Assembly: GCA_016789785.1 (NCBI GenBank)
Contig: JAEUQE010000062.1
Span: 9,184 to 38,420 of the forward strand
Reading direction: 5' to 3'
Source: Bryobacterales bacterium
GTDB taxonomy: Bacteria; Acidobacteriota; Terriglobia; Bryobacterales; Bryobacteraceae
DNA length: 29,237 bases
In this document: positions 1 through 7,802 of the stretch, one piece after another
Layout: every line of letters starts with the position of its first letter
How positions within the stretch are numbered: position 1 is the first letter of the stretch
The notes under the pieces: generated by a model
Database searches by the model: none
The model's input: the letters and a program-made list of their open reading frames with translations, nothing else
What the model was told of the DNA's origin: nothing
Position numbers and translations under genes: made by a program

Positions 1-272
1 AATCCGGTCTCACCGACCCACGGCTCGCTGATCACATGCGGGAGCATCTTCAAGGCAAGGGCGCGATCGACTCGTACGGCGGCGGACCACGCAACTCGCA
101 AGATGTGCGCACGCTGTGCTCTGGACGTCAACGCGGGCAGACATGCGAAAGCAAGTTGCGGCTCGGTTGCGGCCCGGCGCTGCAACTCCGTAAACAGGCT
201 CGCGGGACACGCTTGCACTTCGGCCGGTGGCGTTGCTCCCGTCTGCGAAAGCTGTGGCGCAAGAAGCAGCAT
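1..272 (-). CDS. Unknown protein, N-terminal part (runs off the left edge)
   Basis: An open minus-strand frame starts with ATG at 272-270 and stays open to the window edge (about 90 codons), so its 3' end is missing. The start lies one base after the stop of the aldo/keto reductase gene (TGA at 276-274), which suggests translational linkage and a shared transcript. The visible protein begins MLLLAPQLSQTG and is rich in Ala, Leu and Arg. It looks mostly helical, with stretches such as LTSRAQRAHILRVAWSAAV, and has no clear signal peptide or membrane segment after the first few residues. I do not recognise the family; an alpha-helical repeat protein is possible. The main support is the tight spacing and the absence of stops in a GC-rich frame. 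An alternative is that the frame is chance read-through. Confidence 0.5.
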   Translation of the reverse strand, partial: MLLLAPQLSQTGATPPAEVQACPASLFTELQRRAATEPQLAFACLPALTSRAQRAHILRVAWSAAVRVDRALALKMLPHVISEPWVGETG

Positions 273-273
273 G

Positions 274-1440
274 TCAAGCTTTGGGCGCCGCCAGAGGCAG
301 ATTGTCCTTCGTGATGGCCATACTGCCCATCTCCGAAATCACGGCACTGAGGTAGGGGCTCCGCAGTCCCCATACATACGCTTTTTGGGGAACCTTCAGC
401 GGCCCTTCCACCACGGACTGGATCTTGGCCACGCGCCCCGGATCATCCGGCTGGCCGTTGTTGCGGCCATGATGCACGGGACGCGCAACTTTCATCGCAA
501 TCACTCCGACACCATTTTGATGCGCTTTCGCGAGCGCCTTGTCTACGTAGGCGTGATTGACGACGTTGTAGGCGACCATCGCAGCCGAGTACACCTTCAT
601 CTCGGCCGCGGCGTCCAATACTCCGCCCGGATCGCTGTGCGACGAGACGCCGAGATGCCGCACCTTGCCGGCTTTCTTCAGCACCTCGAAGGCTTCGATC
701 ACTTCGGGATAGTTGCGAAGCTCATAGCCGCTGGATGCGCCGTGCGGGCACATCAGCAGGTCCACGTGATCGGTGCCGAGCCGTTTGAGGCTCTCCTCGA
801 AGCTGTCGAACACAAGTTGCTTGTAGTTCTTGTTGCGATCGATCGTGCGGCCGTACTTCTTCTCCATCACATTCGCGAGCGCCGATTGCTCCACTTCACC
901 CCGCTGCGAGTTGAAGTAGTTGCAGAAGTAGTCGGGATCGAGTGCCTTGCGCCGCTCAATATCATCCTGCGCAAGGGCGAGCAACTTCTTCTGTTCGCTT
1001 TCCGCCAGACTCTGGAAGATCTCCTGATAGAGCTTGTTGCGATTGATATCGAACAGGCTGATTTTCGTGTTCAGAAAGAAGCTGTCGCGCTTCCGGGCCT
1101 TCAACACCTGCGCGTAGCCGAGTTCGCTTTGGCCATTTCCGTACGCAGGCGCGGTATCGAGATAGTTGAGCCCTTGGTCTAGCGCATAGAACACCTGATC
1201 ATGATTCGTTGGGCTGATCAGGTTCCCGCCCATCACCATCTCTGAAATCATGAAGGCGGTGCGGCCGAGCTTGCGGTAAGCCATGCCTGATTGCTTGTTG
1301 CGCCACTCGCCTTTCGTGTCCGCGGGTGTGGCGTCGGCCTTGGTTGCGATTGCGGCCGCAATCGCGGTTTGTGTGGAAAGCCGCAGGAAGTCGCGGCGGC
1401 TGTTGCATCTGCCCCTCATCTCTTCAGGGTAGCGCGTCAT
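274..1440 (-). CDS. Tat-exported aldo/keto reductase
   Basis: 388-residue aldo/keto reductase, expected to reduce aldehydes or ketones with NADPH on a TIM-barrel fold; the substrate is unknown. A twin-arginine signal lies at residues 14-22 (SRRDFLRLS), followed by an Ala-rich hydrophobic stretch, so export by Tat is likely. The family tetrad is visible: Asp95 and Tyr100 in DTAPAYG, Lys126 in NTKIS and His233 in LLMCPHG. An insertion of about 80 residues (roughly 130-210) separates the Lys from the His and makes the protein longer than the usual 320 residues. The start at 1440 is chosen because it forms an ATGA overlap with the stop of the upstream glycosyltransferase gene; Met8 is an alternative that would still keep the Tat motif. 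Tat-type AKRs of this kind are common in Acidobacteria and Planctomycetes, often near sugar-catabolic genes. Confidence 0.88.
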   Translation of the reverse strand: MTRYPEEMRGRCNSRRDFLRLSTQTAIAAAIATKADATPADTKGEWRNKQSGMAYRKLGRTAFMISEMVMGGNLISPTNHDQVFYALDQGLNYLDTAPAYGNGQSELGYAQVLKARKRDSFFLNTKISLFDINRNKLYQEIFQSLAESEQKKLLALAQDDIERRKALDPDYFCNYFNSQRGEVEQSALANVMEKKYGRTIDRNKNYKQLVFDSFEESLKRLGTDHVDLLMCPHGASSGYELRNYPEVIEAFEVLKKAGKVRHLGVSSHSDPGGVLDAAAEMKVYSAAMVAYNVVNHAYVDKALAKAHQNGVGVIAMKVARPVHHGRNNGQPDDPGRVAKIQSVVEGPLKVPQKAYVWGLRSPYLSAVISEMGSMAITKDNLPLAAPKA

Positions 1441-3131
1441 TCCACGCGATAGATCCAGATGGAATACCCGGCCTTCGCGATTGGGTTGCGTGAGCGGAAT
1501 TCCGCAAAGTAGTCACGATACCTCGGCCGGAAGAATTGCCCGGTGAGCAGCGTTCCACTGATGGCGTAATAGCCGGGTTTGGGCTGGTATCGCTCGCCAG
1601 TGATGTAGTCGTCACTCCAGGGCGGAGCAACTGGCTCCATCACCTCATCTCCGAGATGCGCCCAAGGATTGTCCGATCCGAAATATGCGACGCGGATTTT
1701 CTGAATGCGGTGCCGCCGGACGTAGCCGGCGAGTTGGGGCAGATCTTGCCCCCAATCGAGGTTGCTGTCCGAGAGATAACCCAGACCTGAATCCGGACCG
1801 CCAGCCAGCCGATTGAAGAATGCCATCTCATGAGGGTAGAAAGCAGTATGCCGAGTTACCAGCCAAACCATGAGCGCGGCAATCAACACCTGACCTTGCC
1901 TTCTGCGCATACAGCTTTCAAATAGCTTCCCTGCAATCAGCAAAAAGAACACGAGCGCTGGGATGATGAGGCGGACGCCAAGTTGGAGACTCGATAAAGA
2001 GGCGAGCCCAAGATAGAGGAACGGCGGAACCAGCCAGCATGCGTCGGTGAGCCGAAGGTTCCCGCGATCGCGAATGACAAGCAGCAAGCCAGATGCGATT
2101 GCAAGAAGCGTGGCGATTGGCGTCTTCACGAGCAGCGCTACCAGGAAGTACAGTGCACTGCCCATTGGATAGACATCGCCCAGCAGATAGACGCCCGCGC
2201 CACTGGCATTCGACTGCACCAGTGAGATCAGCCCCCGGATGTAGGATGCCGGTATCCAAAGATAGTAGGCGACTCGTGTCGCCTTCACGAACAGCACACT
2301 CAGATTCGGATCCGCCTTCCAAACCTGAAACTCGGTGAAATGGATGCGCCCCGGTGTGCACTGATACGACAAATAGAGCATCAGCCAGGGAATCAGCACC
2401 AGCACCGCGAAGGCGAGTACCCATCGCGACAACGCAGTACCTCGCCACAACACGACCGCCACCACCAGCGGCGCGATCGGGACAAGGACCAGAAGCGAGA
2501 ACTTGGTGATCGCCGCGAGGCCGACCGCGAAACCGATCCATGCGGCGTTGCCGATGGTGGGGACCTTGGCGTATCTCCACACGCGATACCAGAACAGGAG
2601 AAATGCGAATGCCGCCGCGACATCGTTCTTCACCAGAGCGCCATGCCCGAGCACACTTGGTGACAACGAGAAGAAAGCCGCTACCAGAAGTGCCGCAGCC
2701 GGTGAGAACAACTGCCGTGCCCACCACCAGAGCAGAAGACTGCAAGCAGCAGGGAACACGATCATCGGCAGTCTGGACAGGCCGAAAGTGCGCCGGATTG
2801 CGGGCGCTTTCATCCGGTGCATGATTTCCTGCGAGACATTCCACTCGTGGCCGGTGGTCCACACGTCGTGCTCCGGTGGAGGAAGCGGAAGCCCCGTCAG
2901 TCGCGGCACCCATCCACAGGTGAGTTTCAGCAGTGGCGGCATGTCGGCCGGCTTCAGCCAGTCGTTTCCCTGCCAGTAGAGATATGCCGAGACGAGATGC
3001 GAAGGCTCATCGACGGTGACGCCGACCCGGAATGCGAGCGTCGCCAGGGTGGCGCACAAAGCTGCAACGATCGCAGCAATGAGCACCAACTCCCGTCTGG
3101 AAGGGCGCGAAGTGAAGGAAGCGAAAGGCAA
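1437..3131 (-). CDS. PMT/ArnT-like membrane glycosyltransferase (PMT_2 type)
   Basis: 564-residue polytopic membrane protein resembling dolichyl/polyprenyl-phosphate-sugar mannosyltransferases (GT-C fold, PMT_2). It would transfer a sugar from a lipid carrier to a protein or glycan on the outer face of the inner membrane. Residues 15-35 form the first membrane helix. It is followed by the acidic loop motif VTVDEPSH (Asp41-Glu42), the usual catalytic or metal-binding position of this fold. At least eight more hydrophobic segments follow. A soluble C-terminal tail carries SNLDWGQDL, often seen in this family. The longest frame opens with TTG at 3131 and no good Shine-Dalgarno is visible, so the start is uncertain; internal TTG/GTG codons at residues 16-17 are alternatives. 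Its stop overlaps the aldo/keto reductase start (ATGA). The acceptor and sugar cannot be told from sequence. Confidence 0.82.
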   Translation of the reverse strand: MPFASFTSRPSRRELVLIAAIVAALCATLATLAFRVGVTVDEPSHLVSAYLYWQGNDWLKPADMPPLLKLTCGWVPRLTGLPLPPPEHDVWTTGHEWNVSQEIMHRMKAPAIRRTFGLSRLPMIVFPAACSLLLWWWARQLFSPAAALLVAAFFSLSPSVLGHGALVKNDVAAAFAFLLFWYRVWRYAKVPTIGNAAWIGFAVGLAAITKFSLLVLVPIAPLVVAVVLWRGTALSRWVLAFAVLVLIPWLMLYLSYQCTPGRIHFTEFQVWKADPNLSVLFVKATRVAYYLWIPASYIRGLISLVQSNASGAGVYLLGDVYPMGSALYFLVALLVKTPIATLLAIASGLLLVIRDRGNLRLTDACWLVPPFLYLGLASLSSLQLGVRLIIPALVFFLLIAGKLFESCMRRRQGQVLIAALMVWLVTRHTAFYPHEMAFFNRLAGGPDSGLGYLSDSNLDWGQDLPQLAGYVRRHRIQKIRVAYFGSDNPWAHLGDEVMEPVAPPWSDDYITGERYQPKPGYYAISGTLLTGQFFRPRYRDYFAEFRSRNPIAKAGYSIWIYRVE

Positions 3132-3220
3132 CTTCAGAGTTTAGGGCTGGGCGCTCAACTGACCCATCCCATGGCGGCAGTAGATTGCGGCGGAAAGGGC
3201 TGTAGGGCTGGCCCGGCGAC

Positions 3221-3238
3221 GCGCCGACGTTTCGGCGC
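3221..3238 (-). terminator. Perfect 7-bp hairpin downstream of the CPBP gene
   Basis: GCGCCGA-CGTT-TCGGCGC forms a perfect 7-bp stem with a 4-base loop. It lies about 33 bases past the stop of the CPBP gene (3272) and before the glycosyltransferase gene. There is no run of T after the stem on the minus strand, so intrinsic termination is unproven. It could also be an mRNA-end stabiliser or a REP-like element. Confidence 0.4.
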
Positions 3239-3271
3239 ATGCGGCTCAGTATTTGCGCATTCCCGAACGAA

Positions 3272-4252
3272 CTACACGAAGAATACCCGCCACGTCATCA
3301 CCAGCAGCGCATGCGTGACCGTGGATGCGAGCACGCTCTTCGTCCGTGAATAGGCCAACCCGTAAAAGACGCCGCACACTCCCGCCACCAGTGCGAAACG
3401 CCAGTTCGGGAACTCGCGAAATCCGAGATGAACCAGACCGAAGACGATCGATGTGATGGCGAGGCCGATCCACGCACTACCCGTGATCCGTTGCATTGTC
3501 GGCTGCAGCAATCCACGGAAGAAGAACTCCTCCGCAAGCCCAACCACCCACAGGAATCCAAGGAAAGTTCCAATGGCGAGCAGCAGGGTCCGCCCGCTCC
3601 ACGCCGCGGGGCCATGCACGATTCCCAACGCCCACGAGAGCGCCAGTACTGGCAGCAGCGCATAGAGGTAGTAGAGCAAGCCGGTCCGCCACTGGCTGCG
3701 GTTGGGCACGAAACTGAATTCCACTCCACCGGTGCCGCCCATGAGCAACACCACCACCAGAAGGCGGATCCACATCATTCGGCCAACGATATCGAGCGCC
3801 GGCTTTCCCGCCGGATTGACATAAATACCAGGAAATGTTCTACTCGCATACACCCAGGCCGCGAACACCAGAAACAACAAATCGAGAGCGATATGTTTCG
3901 GGAAGAGGCGGTGCCAGAAGACAGCGGCGCCAGCCAGCGCAGTCACCATCGCAAGATCGCCGGCGCGAAAATTCCCGAAGGTCAGACTCATGGTGGCGTA
4001 CGGCACCACGGCGCTGACGATCAGGATCAGCGGAGCACGCCACCTCTGGCGCTTCAGCCACACCCGCACGCTTTCGAATCCGGCTCCGGCGTACATCGCG
4101 ATTTCCATCAGAAGCGCTGGCAGTGCTCCGGCGACAACGGCCTGTGGGAGATTCTTCTGCTGCGCGTAGATCAGGCCCGCCGCTGTGCCGAGCACCCAAA
4201 GAATGCAGACTGTGGCGAAGTAGGGCCGCAAGGCGGAGGCAGCATGCTTCAT
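3272..4252 (-). CDS. CPBP family intramembrane metalloprotease
   Basis: 326-residue multi-pass membrane protein of the CPBP (CAAX protease and bacteriocin-processing, Abi) family. The C-terminal half carries the family motifs: EEFFFR (Glu241-Glu242, Arg246), a histidine in FGLVHLGF (His275) and a further His314 near the end. These are the residues thought to bind the catalytic metal. About eight hydrophobic segments are visible from residue 10 onward. The start at 4252 (MKHAASALRP) is preferred over the 72-base-longer frame. It overlaps the stop of the upstream FAD oxidoreductase gene as ATGA, and the extra N-terminal stretch is hydrophilic and atypical. Members are implicated in peptide maturation, immunity to bacteriocins or membrane-protein cleavage, but the substrate cannot be predicted here. 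Coupling to an exported oxidoreductase is unexplained. Confidence 0.85.
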   Translation of the reverse strand: MKHAASALRPYFATVCILWVLGTAAGLIYAQQKNLPQAVVAGALPALLMEIAMYAGAGFESVRVWLKRQRWRAPLILIVSAVVPYATMSLTFGNFRAGDLAMVTALAGAAVFWHRLFPKHIALDLLFLVFAAWVYASRTFPGIYVNPAGKPALDIVGRMMWIRLLVVVLLMGGTGGVEFSFVPNRSQWRTGLLYYLYALLPVLALSWALGIVHGPAAWSGRTLLLAIGTFLGFLWVVGLAEEFFFRGLLQPTMQRITGSAWIGLAITSIVFGLVHLGFREFPNWRFALVAGVCGVFYGLAYSRTKSVLASTVTHALLVMTWRVFFV

Positions 4253-6288
4253 GGGAGAGCAGTGCCCGTCAGCCGGCGTGCAAGTTCGGCTCTTGTCACG
4301 GGTCCGGTGCGCGTCATCTTCCATGCGGTGAGCGGCTGGGGAAACTTGTCTTCACGCCAGTCCGTCCAATAGAACGGCAGATCCCCGTGAAACCAGTTGC
4401 GGTGATCGGAGGCCATCCATCCGCGGGACAGTGCGAGTTGGACGGGGTCCGTTGTAGGAACTCCGAAATACCGCGACAACGCGTGCGCGGCCTCACGGCG
4501 GGTCACGGGTGCATCGGGTGAGGCGTGCAGATCGTGTCCATTGATGGGATACCAGTTCTGAATCGCGGCAACCTGAATTGCGGCAAAGGCAGCATGTGAC
4601 GGATGAAGATCGTCAAACCAGACAAGCGGCACGCCTGCCCGCGCAAGTTCCTTCTGAACGTCGATCACGTGCGGCGACGCGGGCATGGTGGCGATTGTCG
4701 CCGCTGCCTCGCCCACGTTCCACTCCACCGGATGCAGACGGAACGCACCGTTCGTGAGGTGTGTCACGCCAATGTTCTTGCCCGCCGCCAGAAGATTGCG
4801 CACCTTCTGAGGGATCAACGTCGACATGGGAATCTGGAATGGCTTGGGCATCATCATGCGCCCGCGTTCGTTGGCCCCACACGGATGAATGTCCACCATG
4901 TAGAAGGCGGTTCCGATGGAATCGTCAAACCAGCGCGCACGCGGCCCGTTCTGATACTCAGCAACAATGTCCTGCTCCACCACGCGGCCTCGTGCCGGAA
5001 TCAGACGCCTCGACTCGCGAATGTAGGGGTACTTTGAAAGCCCATCCTCGGTGCCCATCACATCAGGCCGCAGACGCAGTTCCGGGTAGCCCTTGCCCTT
5101 TCCGTCGTCACGTTCCAGATCCGTTTGCAGCCAGTAGAGAAACGCCATCGAGACGCGCTTGGCCTGCTGCAGAATGCGCGCCTCCTCGAGAGGCGTGCGA
5201 TCCAGCAGCGATTCATCGTGATAGTCCTGCCTTGGCCAGTTCATCAGCCCAAGGTCGCCCGGCGCGTTCGGCCCTTCGAAATTCCTGCGCGCCAGCAATC
5301 GGCGCCAACTGAAGAAAGGTCCAGGCGACATGTTGTTCGGCACTGGCGGATCGTCGCCGAACATCTTGTATTGAAAAGCGCCACGCCATCCGTAATCTGT
5401 CGGGTATGCGATCTTCAAGCTGAACGGCTGATTGTCGCGAAAGCGCTCATAGTCGGGTGGCTTGGCAATGCGGTGGTTCTCGCCGGTCTTCACGTCGATC
5501 GCGAAAGGATAGGTGAAGCTCTGTACACAAGCCCGGTTCGCGGAGGCCGCGGCATGCGGCTCGCCTGTATCGGACTTCGGTTCCGAGCCAACGGCATAGG
5601 GCACGCCCGCGAGAGGAAGCAGGTCTCCGAGTTCCGTCGCGTCGAGAAACATTCTCGCGCGCAGACGGACCACCTGCTTCGTGTCGAAGCGGTAGGCTAG
5701 TGCCTCCTCAATCCATTCGCCATCGCGAACCTTCAACGACACGATCTTCGTGCGGAGCAGCAGTTGAATGCGATCCTTGTGCTGCGCGAGCATGCTCTCG
5801 AGAACGGTCACGCCGGCCCTCGGTTCAAAGCAAAGCGGAGACACGTAGCACGAGCCAGGATTCAGGTTCTCCCAGATGCGCGCCGCCGCCGACAACGTGT
5901 AGTTCTTGCGATAGTAGTCGCGAATCCGCTGCCGCATCGCGTAGTAGTTTCGCGTGCCTCCTGCGAACTCAATGAAGCGGTTCTCGTCGAGCGCCGAAAC
6001 ACCGCCAGCGGTGAGTTGGCCGCCGATCCAGCCGGTTTCTTCGGTCAAGCAGAGGCTCGATCCGCGTTCGGCAATTCTGAGTGCCGCGGCAACTCCACCC
6101 GCACCGGCGCCCGCGACAACAATGCCGCACTGCACCTCGGGAATACCGGCCGCGGGGATCGTGACCTTATGAAGAAATCCGGAGGGGTCGCCTGTGGCGC
6201 GCACTGCCTCCACATCCACGACATCGAGACTTTGCGTGAACGCAAGGGGCTGAATCCACAGGATCGCTACAACGAAGAGAATCACCAT
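4249..6288 (-). CDS. Exported FAD-dependent oxidoreductase with SLH-like C-terminus
   Basis: 679-residue flavoprotein of the FAD_oxidored type often found in Planctomycetes, Verrucomicrobia and Acidobacteria. A signal peptide covers residues 1-20 (MVILFVVAILWIQPLAFTQS). The dinucleotide-binding motif is GAGAGG at 60-65, followed by ERGSSLCLTEE and GWIGGQLTAGG, typical of this family. Residues from about 550 to 679 contain segments like DLHPSHAAFAAIQ, APVTRREAAHALSRYFG and GPVTRAELARRLTG, which resemble S-layer-homology repeats. The start at 6288 is chosen over a GTG at 6333. A GGAG sits 7 bases upstream of the ATG, and the signal peptide then begins correctly. The stop overlaps the CPBP start (ATGA). 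Substrate unknown; family members sit near polysaccharide and lactone catabolism genes. Confidence 0.87.
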   Translation of the reverse strand: MVILFVVAILWIQPLAFTQSLDVVDVEAVRATGDPSGFLHKVTIPAAGIPEVQCGIVVAGAGAGGVAAALRIAERGSSLCLTEETGWIGGQLTAGGVSALDENRFIEFAGGTRNYYAMRQRIRDYYRKNYTLSAAARIWENLNPGSCYVSPLCFEPRAGVTVLESMLAQHKDRIQLLLRTKIVSLKVRDGEWIEEALAYRFDTKQVVRLRARMFLDATELGDLLPLAGVPYAVGSEPKSDTGEPHAAASANRACVQSFTYPFAIDVKTGENHRIAKPPDYERFRDNQPFSLKIAYPTDYGWRGAFQYKMFGDDPPVPNNMSPGPFFSWRRLLARRNFEGPNAPGDLGLMNWPRQDYHDESLLDRTPLEEARILQQAKRVSMAFLYWLQTDLERDDGKGKGYPELRLRPDVMGTEDGLSKYPYIRESRRLIPARGRVVEQDIVAEYQNGPRARWFDDSIGTAFYMVDIHPCGANERGRMMMPKPFQIPMSTLIPQKVRNLLAAGKNIGVTHLTNGAFRLHPVEWNVGEAAATIATMPASPHVIDVQKELARAGVPLVWFDDLHPSHAAFAAIQVAAIQNWYPINGHDLHASPDAPVTRREAAHALSRYFGVPTTDPVQLALSRGWMASDHRNWFHGDLPFYWTDWREDKFPQPLTAWKMTRTGPVTRAELARRLTGTALP

Positions 6289-6594
6289 GAGTTTGCTCCA
6301 CTGATTATGCAAAACTCCCGCAACTCTCGTCACTCATGCCAGTTCGCGCCCCAGCCCAGGAATCGTCGTGGTCGAAGCGCCTGCGAGTCTCCGCGGCACT
6401 CATGCATGATCCGCGGCGACGGCGGCATTTCCATGAATGGCGGCTGCTCCATGAATACGGCGTCCTTCGTCGTCTGCCGCGCTGCCCTGCTGGACGGCCC
6501 GCGTTTCATAGCAATACTCGTCATCAGGGCATAGCGAAGCGTCCCGAGGAGTCGGGAAGCTCCGTAGAGCAGAAGGAAGTGGAATCGGTGCCAG

Positions 6595-6762
6595 CTAGGT
6601 AGTTTCTGTCGCGAAATTCGTCTTTCTGGCGGTCGCTTCGCCGCCTCGTCACACTCGCGGCTCTGTAAGTCACTACAATCATTGAACACCAGTTCTGGGC
6701 CGCGACCGGACAGAGCGGTTGATCAGTAAGAAAAGGGAGTTTTTGCGACAGAAACTAGGTAG
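6595..6762. repeat. Imperfect inverted repeat pair (18-mers, 16/18) bounding about 130 bases
   Basis: GCGACAGAAACTAGGTAG is on the plus strand at 6745-6762. Its counterpart GCGACAGAAACTACCTAG is on the minus strand at 6612-6595. The inner 13 bases (6600-6612 against 6745-6757) match perfectly, and a T-rich tract lies on the inner side of both copies. The geometry resembles the ends of a small non-autonomous element or two oppositely oriented REP units. No transposase frame or target duplication was seen. Confidence 0.55.
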
Positions 6763-6763
6763 C

Positions 6764-6821
6764 GCAGCCTTCAGGCTGCCGCCTCGACATTCGTGTCGAG
6801 GCAACGCAGACTTCAGTCTGC
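6764..6821. repeat. Three consecutive REP-like hairpins with TTCA/TTCG/TTCA loops
   Basis: Hairpin 1, 6764-6779: GCAGCC-TTCA-GGCTGC. Hairpin 2, 6781-6802: a 9-bp stem GCCTCGACA closed by TTCG. Hairpin 3, 6806-6821: GCAGAC-TTCA-GTCTGC. All stems are perfect and are separated by only 1 and 3 bases. The regular alternation and the shared loops argue for a repetitive extragenic palindrome cluster. Confidence 0.8.
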
Positions 6822-6971
6822 GCGCCCCGGCAAAGTCGGCATGCAGGGATCTGCGGCTGCTCCGGAGGCATCCCCTCGATAGGGCGACGCGGCATGCAGG
6901 GGGCCTGCGCGCTGCACGCAAACAGGGAAACGTTCAGCGGCTTTTCACATCTGGCTGTCCTGGCCGGCTGA

Positions 6972-6988
6972 GCTTTGCGCCGCAAAGC
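6972..6988. repeat. Palindrome with GCTTTGCG arms
   Basis: GCTTTGCG-C-CGCAAAGC is a perfect palindrome with a one-base centre; in a real hairpin the inner pairs would open to form a loop. It lies between the two copies of the GCCTCGACA hairpin and adds to the structured character of this interval. Confidence 0.5.
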
Positions 6989-7001
6989 GCCAATCTCCAG
7001 C

Positions 7002-7023
7002 GCCTCGACATTCGTGTCGAGGC
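7002..7023. repeat. Second identical copy of the 22-base GCCTCGACA/TTCG hairpin
   Basis: All 22 bases are identical to 6781-6802: 9-bp stem with TTCG loop. The copies are 221 bases apart in the same orientation, although the element is nearly palindromic. The exact identity supports a genuine repeat family, not chance. Confidence 0.8.
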
Positions 7024-7128
7024 ACGTGTTTCGGGGCCAATGAATCGCCTCTGGTGGATCATAAGCGCTCGGCCACCGGTGCTCTTCCGCCCGGCTCGCC
7101 AACGCATTTTCACCCACCTCGCCCTGCA

Positions 7129-7170
7129 CCGAGACGAGTCTCGGCGCGGCAGGCTGAATCGCTGCGCTAC
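7129..7170. repeat. Terminal hairpin and degenerate REP copy
   Basis: CCGAGA-CGAG-TCTCGG lies at 7129-7144. It is followed at 7148-7170 by GGCAGGCTGAAT and CGCTGCGCTAC, an imperfect inverted copy of the first REP hairpin and its flank (6758-6780, minus strand). The distal part CTGCGCTA is the reverse complement of TAGCGCAG at 6760-6767. The 6760-7170 block is therefore bounded by inverted sequence. Confidence 0.45.
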
Positions 7171-7351
7171 GGTGAGGTGCGCGGCTCCAGGATGGAAAGA
7201 TGACCAGTATTGCGTTTAATCGTCTTGGCAGTTCTCAAAATCATCCATTTCATAAAAACGGGATTTTTATCAGCTTTATTTTCATAGCCTCCCGGAGATC
7301 GGGCGCCGGTTCGCCGCGGATGGCATGGCATGATCGAAGCAGGAGAAAGCA

Positions 7352-7783
7352 ATGCGCAAAACAAACCAGTCACCGGCAGAGGCCGCCGCGCTTCGAGTGC
7401 AGTCCGACCGATTCGAGAATTTCCGCAAGCGGCACCATGCAACCCTCCGGCCCGCCAACGTGGTGGAAGAATCGCTGGTGGAGATCATGGCTCTGGAGAA
7501 CTGGCGGCGCCAGGACACGGCGCTTCCGGAAAAGGCGCGGGATGACGCTGCCCACAACTTTCAGCGGGCATTGAAGTCGCTCACTCGATTGCGCCGGACA
7601 ATGGGCCGGGGGCCGATGCCTCCCCTACCCACGCTTCGCCAAAGAAAGCCGTTCGCTTCCGCAGCCGAGGGGACAGGCAAGGTCATCGAGATGCCGCAGC
7701 CGGCGCAAGATAGCAAGCCGCCTGCAGAAGCCGGCATGGGCCGGGCGCGCGCGGAAGTCTACCAATTCCCGAAAGCCGCGTAG
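7352..7783 (+). CDS. Small hypothetical protein with WRR-type helical motif
   Basis: 143-residue hydrophilic protein of unknown function. A good Shine-Dalgarno (AGGAG at 7341-7345) precedes the ATG. Residues 15-60 contain FRKRHHATLRPANVVEESLVE followed by IMALENWRRQDTALPEKA (a continuous segment, split here). This resembles part of an uncharacterised acidobacterial protein group in which a short FxPxN...LVE.M...WR segment recurs, often in longer proteins. The resemblance is from memory and unverified. The C-terminal half is rich in Pro, Ala, Lys and Arg and looks disordered. No signal peptide, membrane segment or catalytic motif is visible. It is convergent with ruvA and lies next to the REP-rich interval. 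It could be a shortened relic of the longer family. Confidence 0.65.
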   Translation: MRKTNQSPAEAAALRVQSDRFENFRKRHHATLRPANVVEESLVEIMALENWRRQDTALPEKARDDAAHNFQRALKSLTRLRRTMGRGPMPPLPTLRQRKPFASAAEGTGKVIEMPQPAQDSKPPAEAGMGRARAEVYQFPKAA

Positions 7784-7802
7784 CGCCGTCCGGTTGCAAG
7801 GA

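Larger units (their letters stand above)
6289..7351. other. Gene-poor, hairpin-rich interval of about 1 kb
   Basis: No convincing gene was found on either strand. The open frames here (for example minus 6330-6689 and minus 7167-7442) show no recognisable domain or ribosome binding site and are probably chance or decayed. The interval contains an inverted 18-mer pair, a run of short palindromes listed separately, a direct repeat GGCATGCAGGG at 6839-6849 and 6891-6901, and an AT-rich stretch at about 7205-7285. The AT-rich part includes the hairpin ATAAAAA-CGGGA-TTTTTAT at 7252-7270. It may hold the promoter of the gene at 7352, but no clean -35/-10 pair was found. Confidence 0.6.

Noticed and set aside
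103..1182. 359-codon plus-strand open frame with Cys-rich start (CARC, CESCG)
   Set aside because: It is antisense to the aldo/keto reductase. The cysteine pairs come from the reverse strand of Ala/Thr/Gln codons, and the rest has no domain.
1918..2913. 331-codon minus-strand open frame inside the glycosyltransferase gene
   Set aside because: It is an alternative frame of a clear membrane protein and lacks hydrophobic periodicity or motifs.
3428..4372. 314-codon plus-strand open frame
   Set aside because: It is antisense to the CPBP protease gene and has a His/Gln/Arg-rich shadow composition.
6330..6689. 119-codon minus-strand frame upstream of the FAD oxidoreductase
   Set aside because: There is no ribosome binding site and no domain, and the internal MEQPPFMEMP repeat looks like chance. 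It overlaps one arm of the inverted 18-mer pair.
6764..7023. CRISPR array
   Set aside because: The repeats are self-complementary hairpins with irregular spacing (1, 3 and about 180 bases), not regular direct repeats with spacers, and no cas gene is present.
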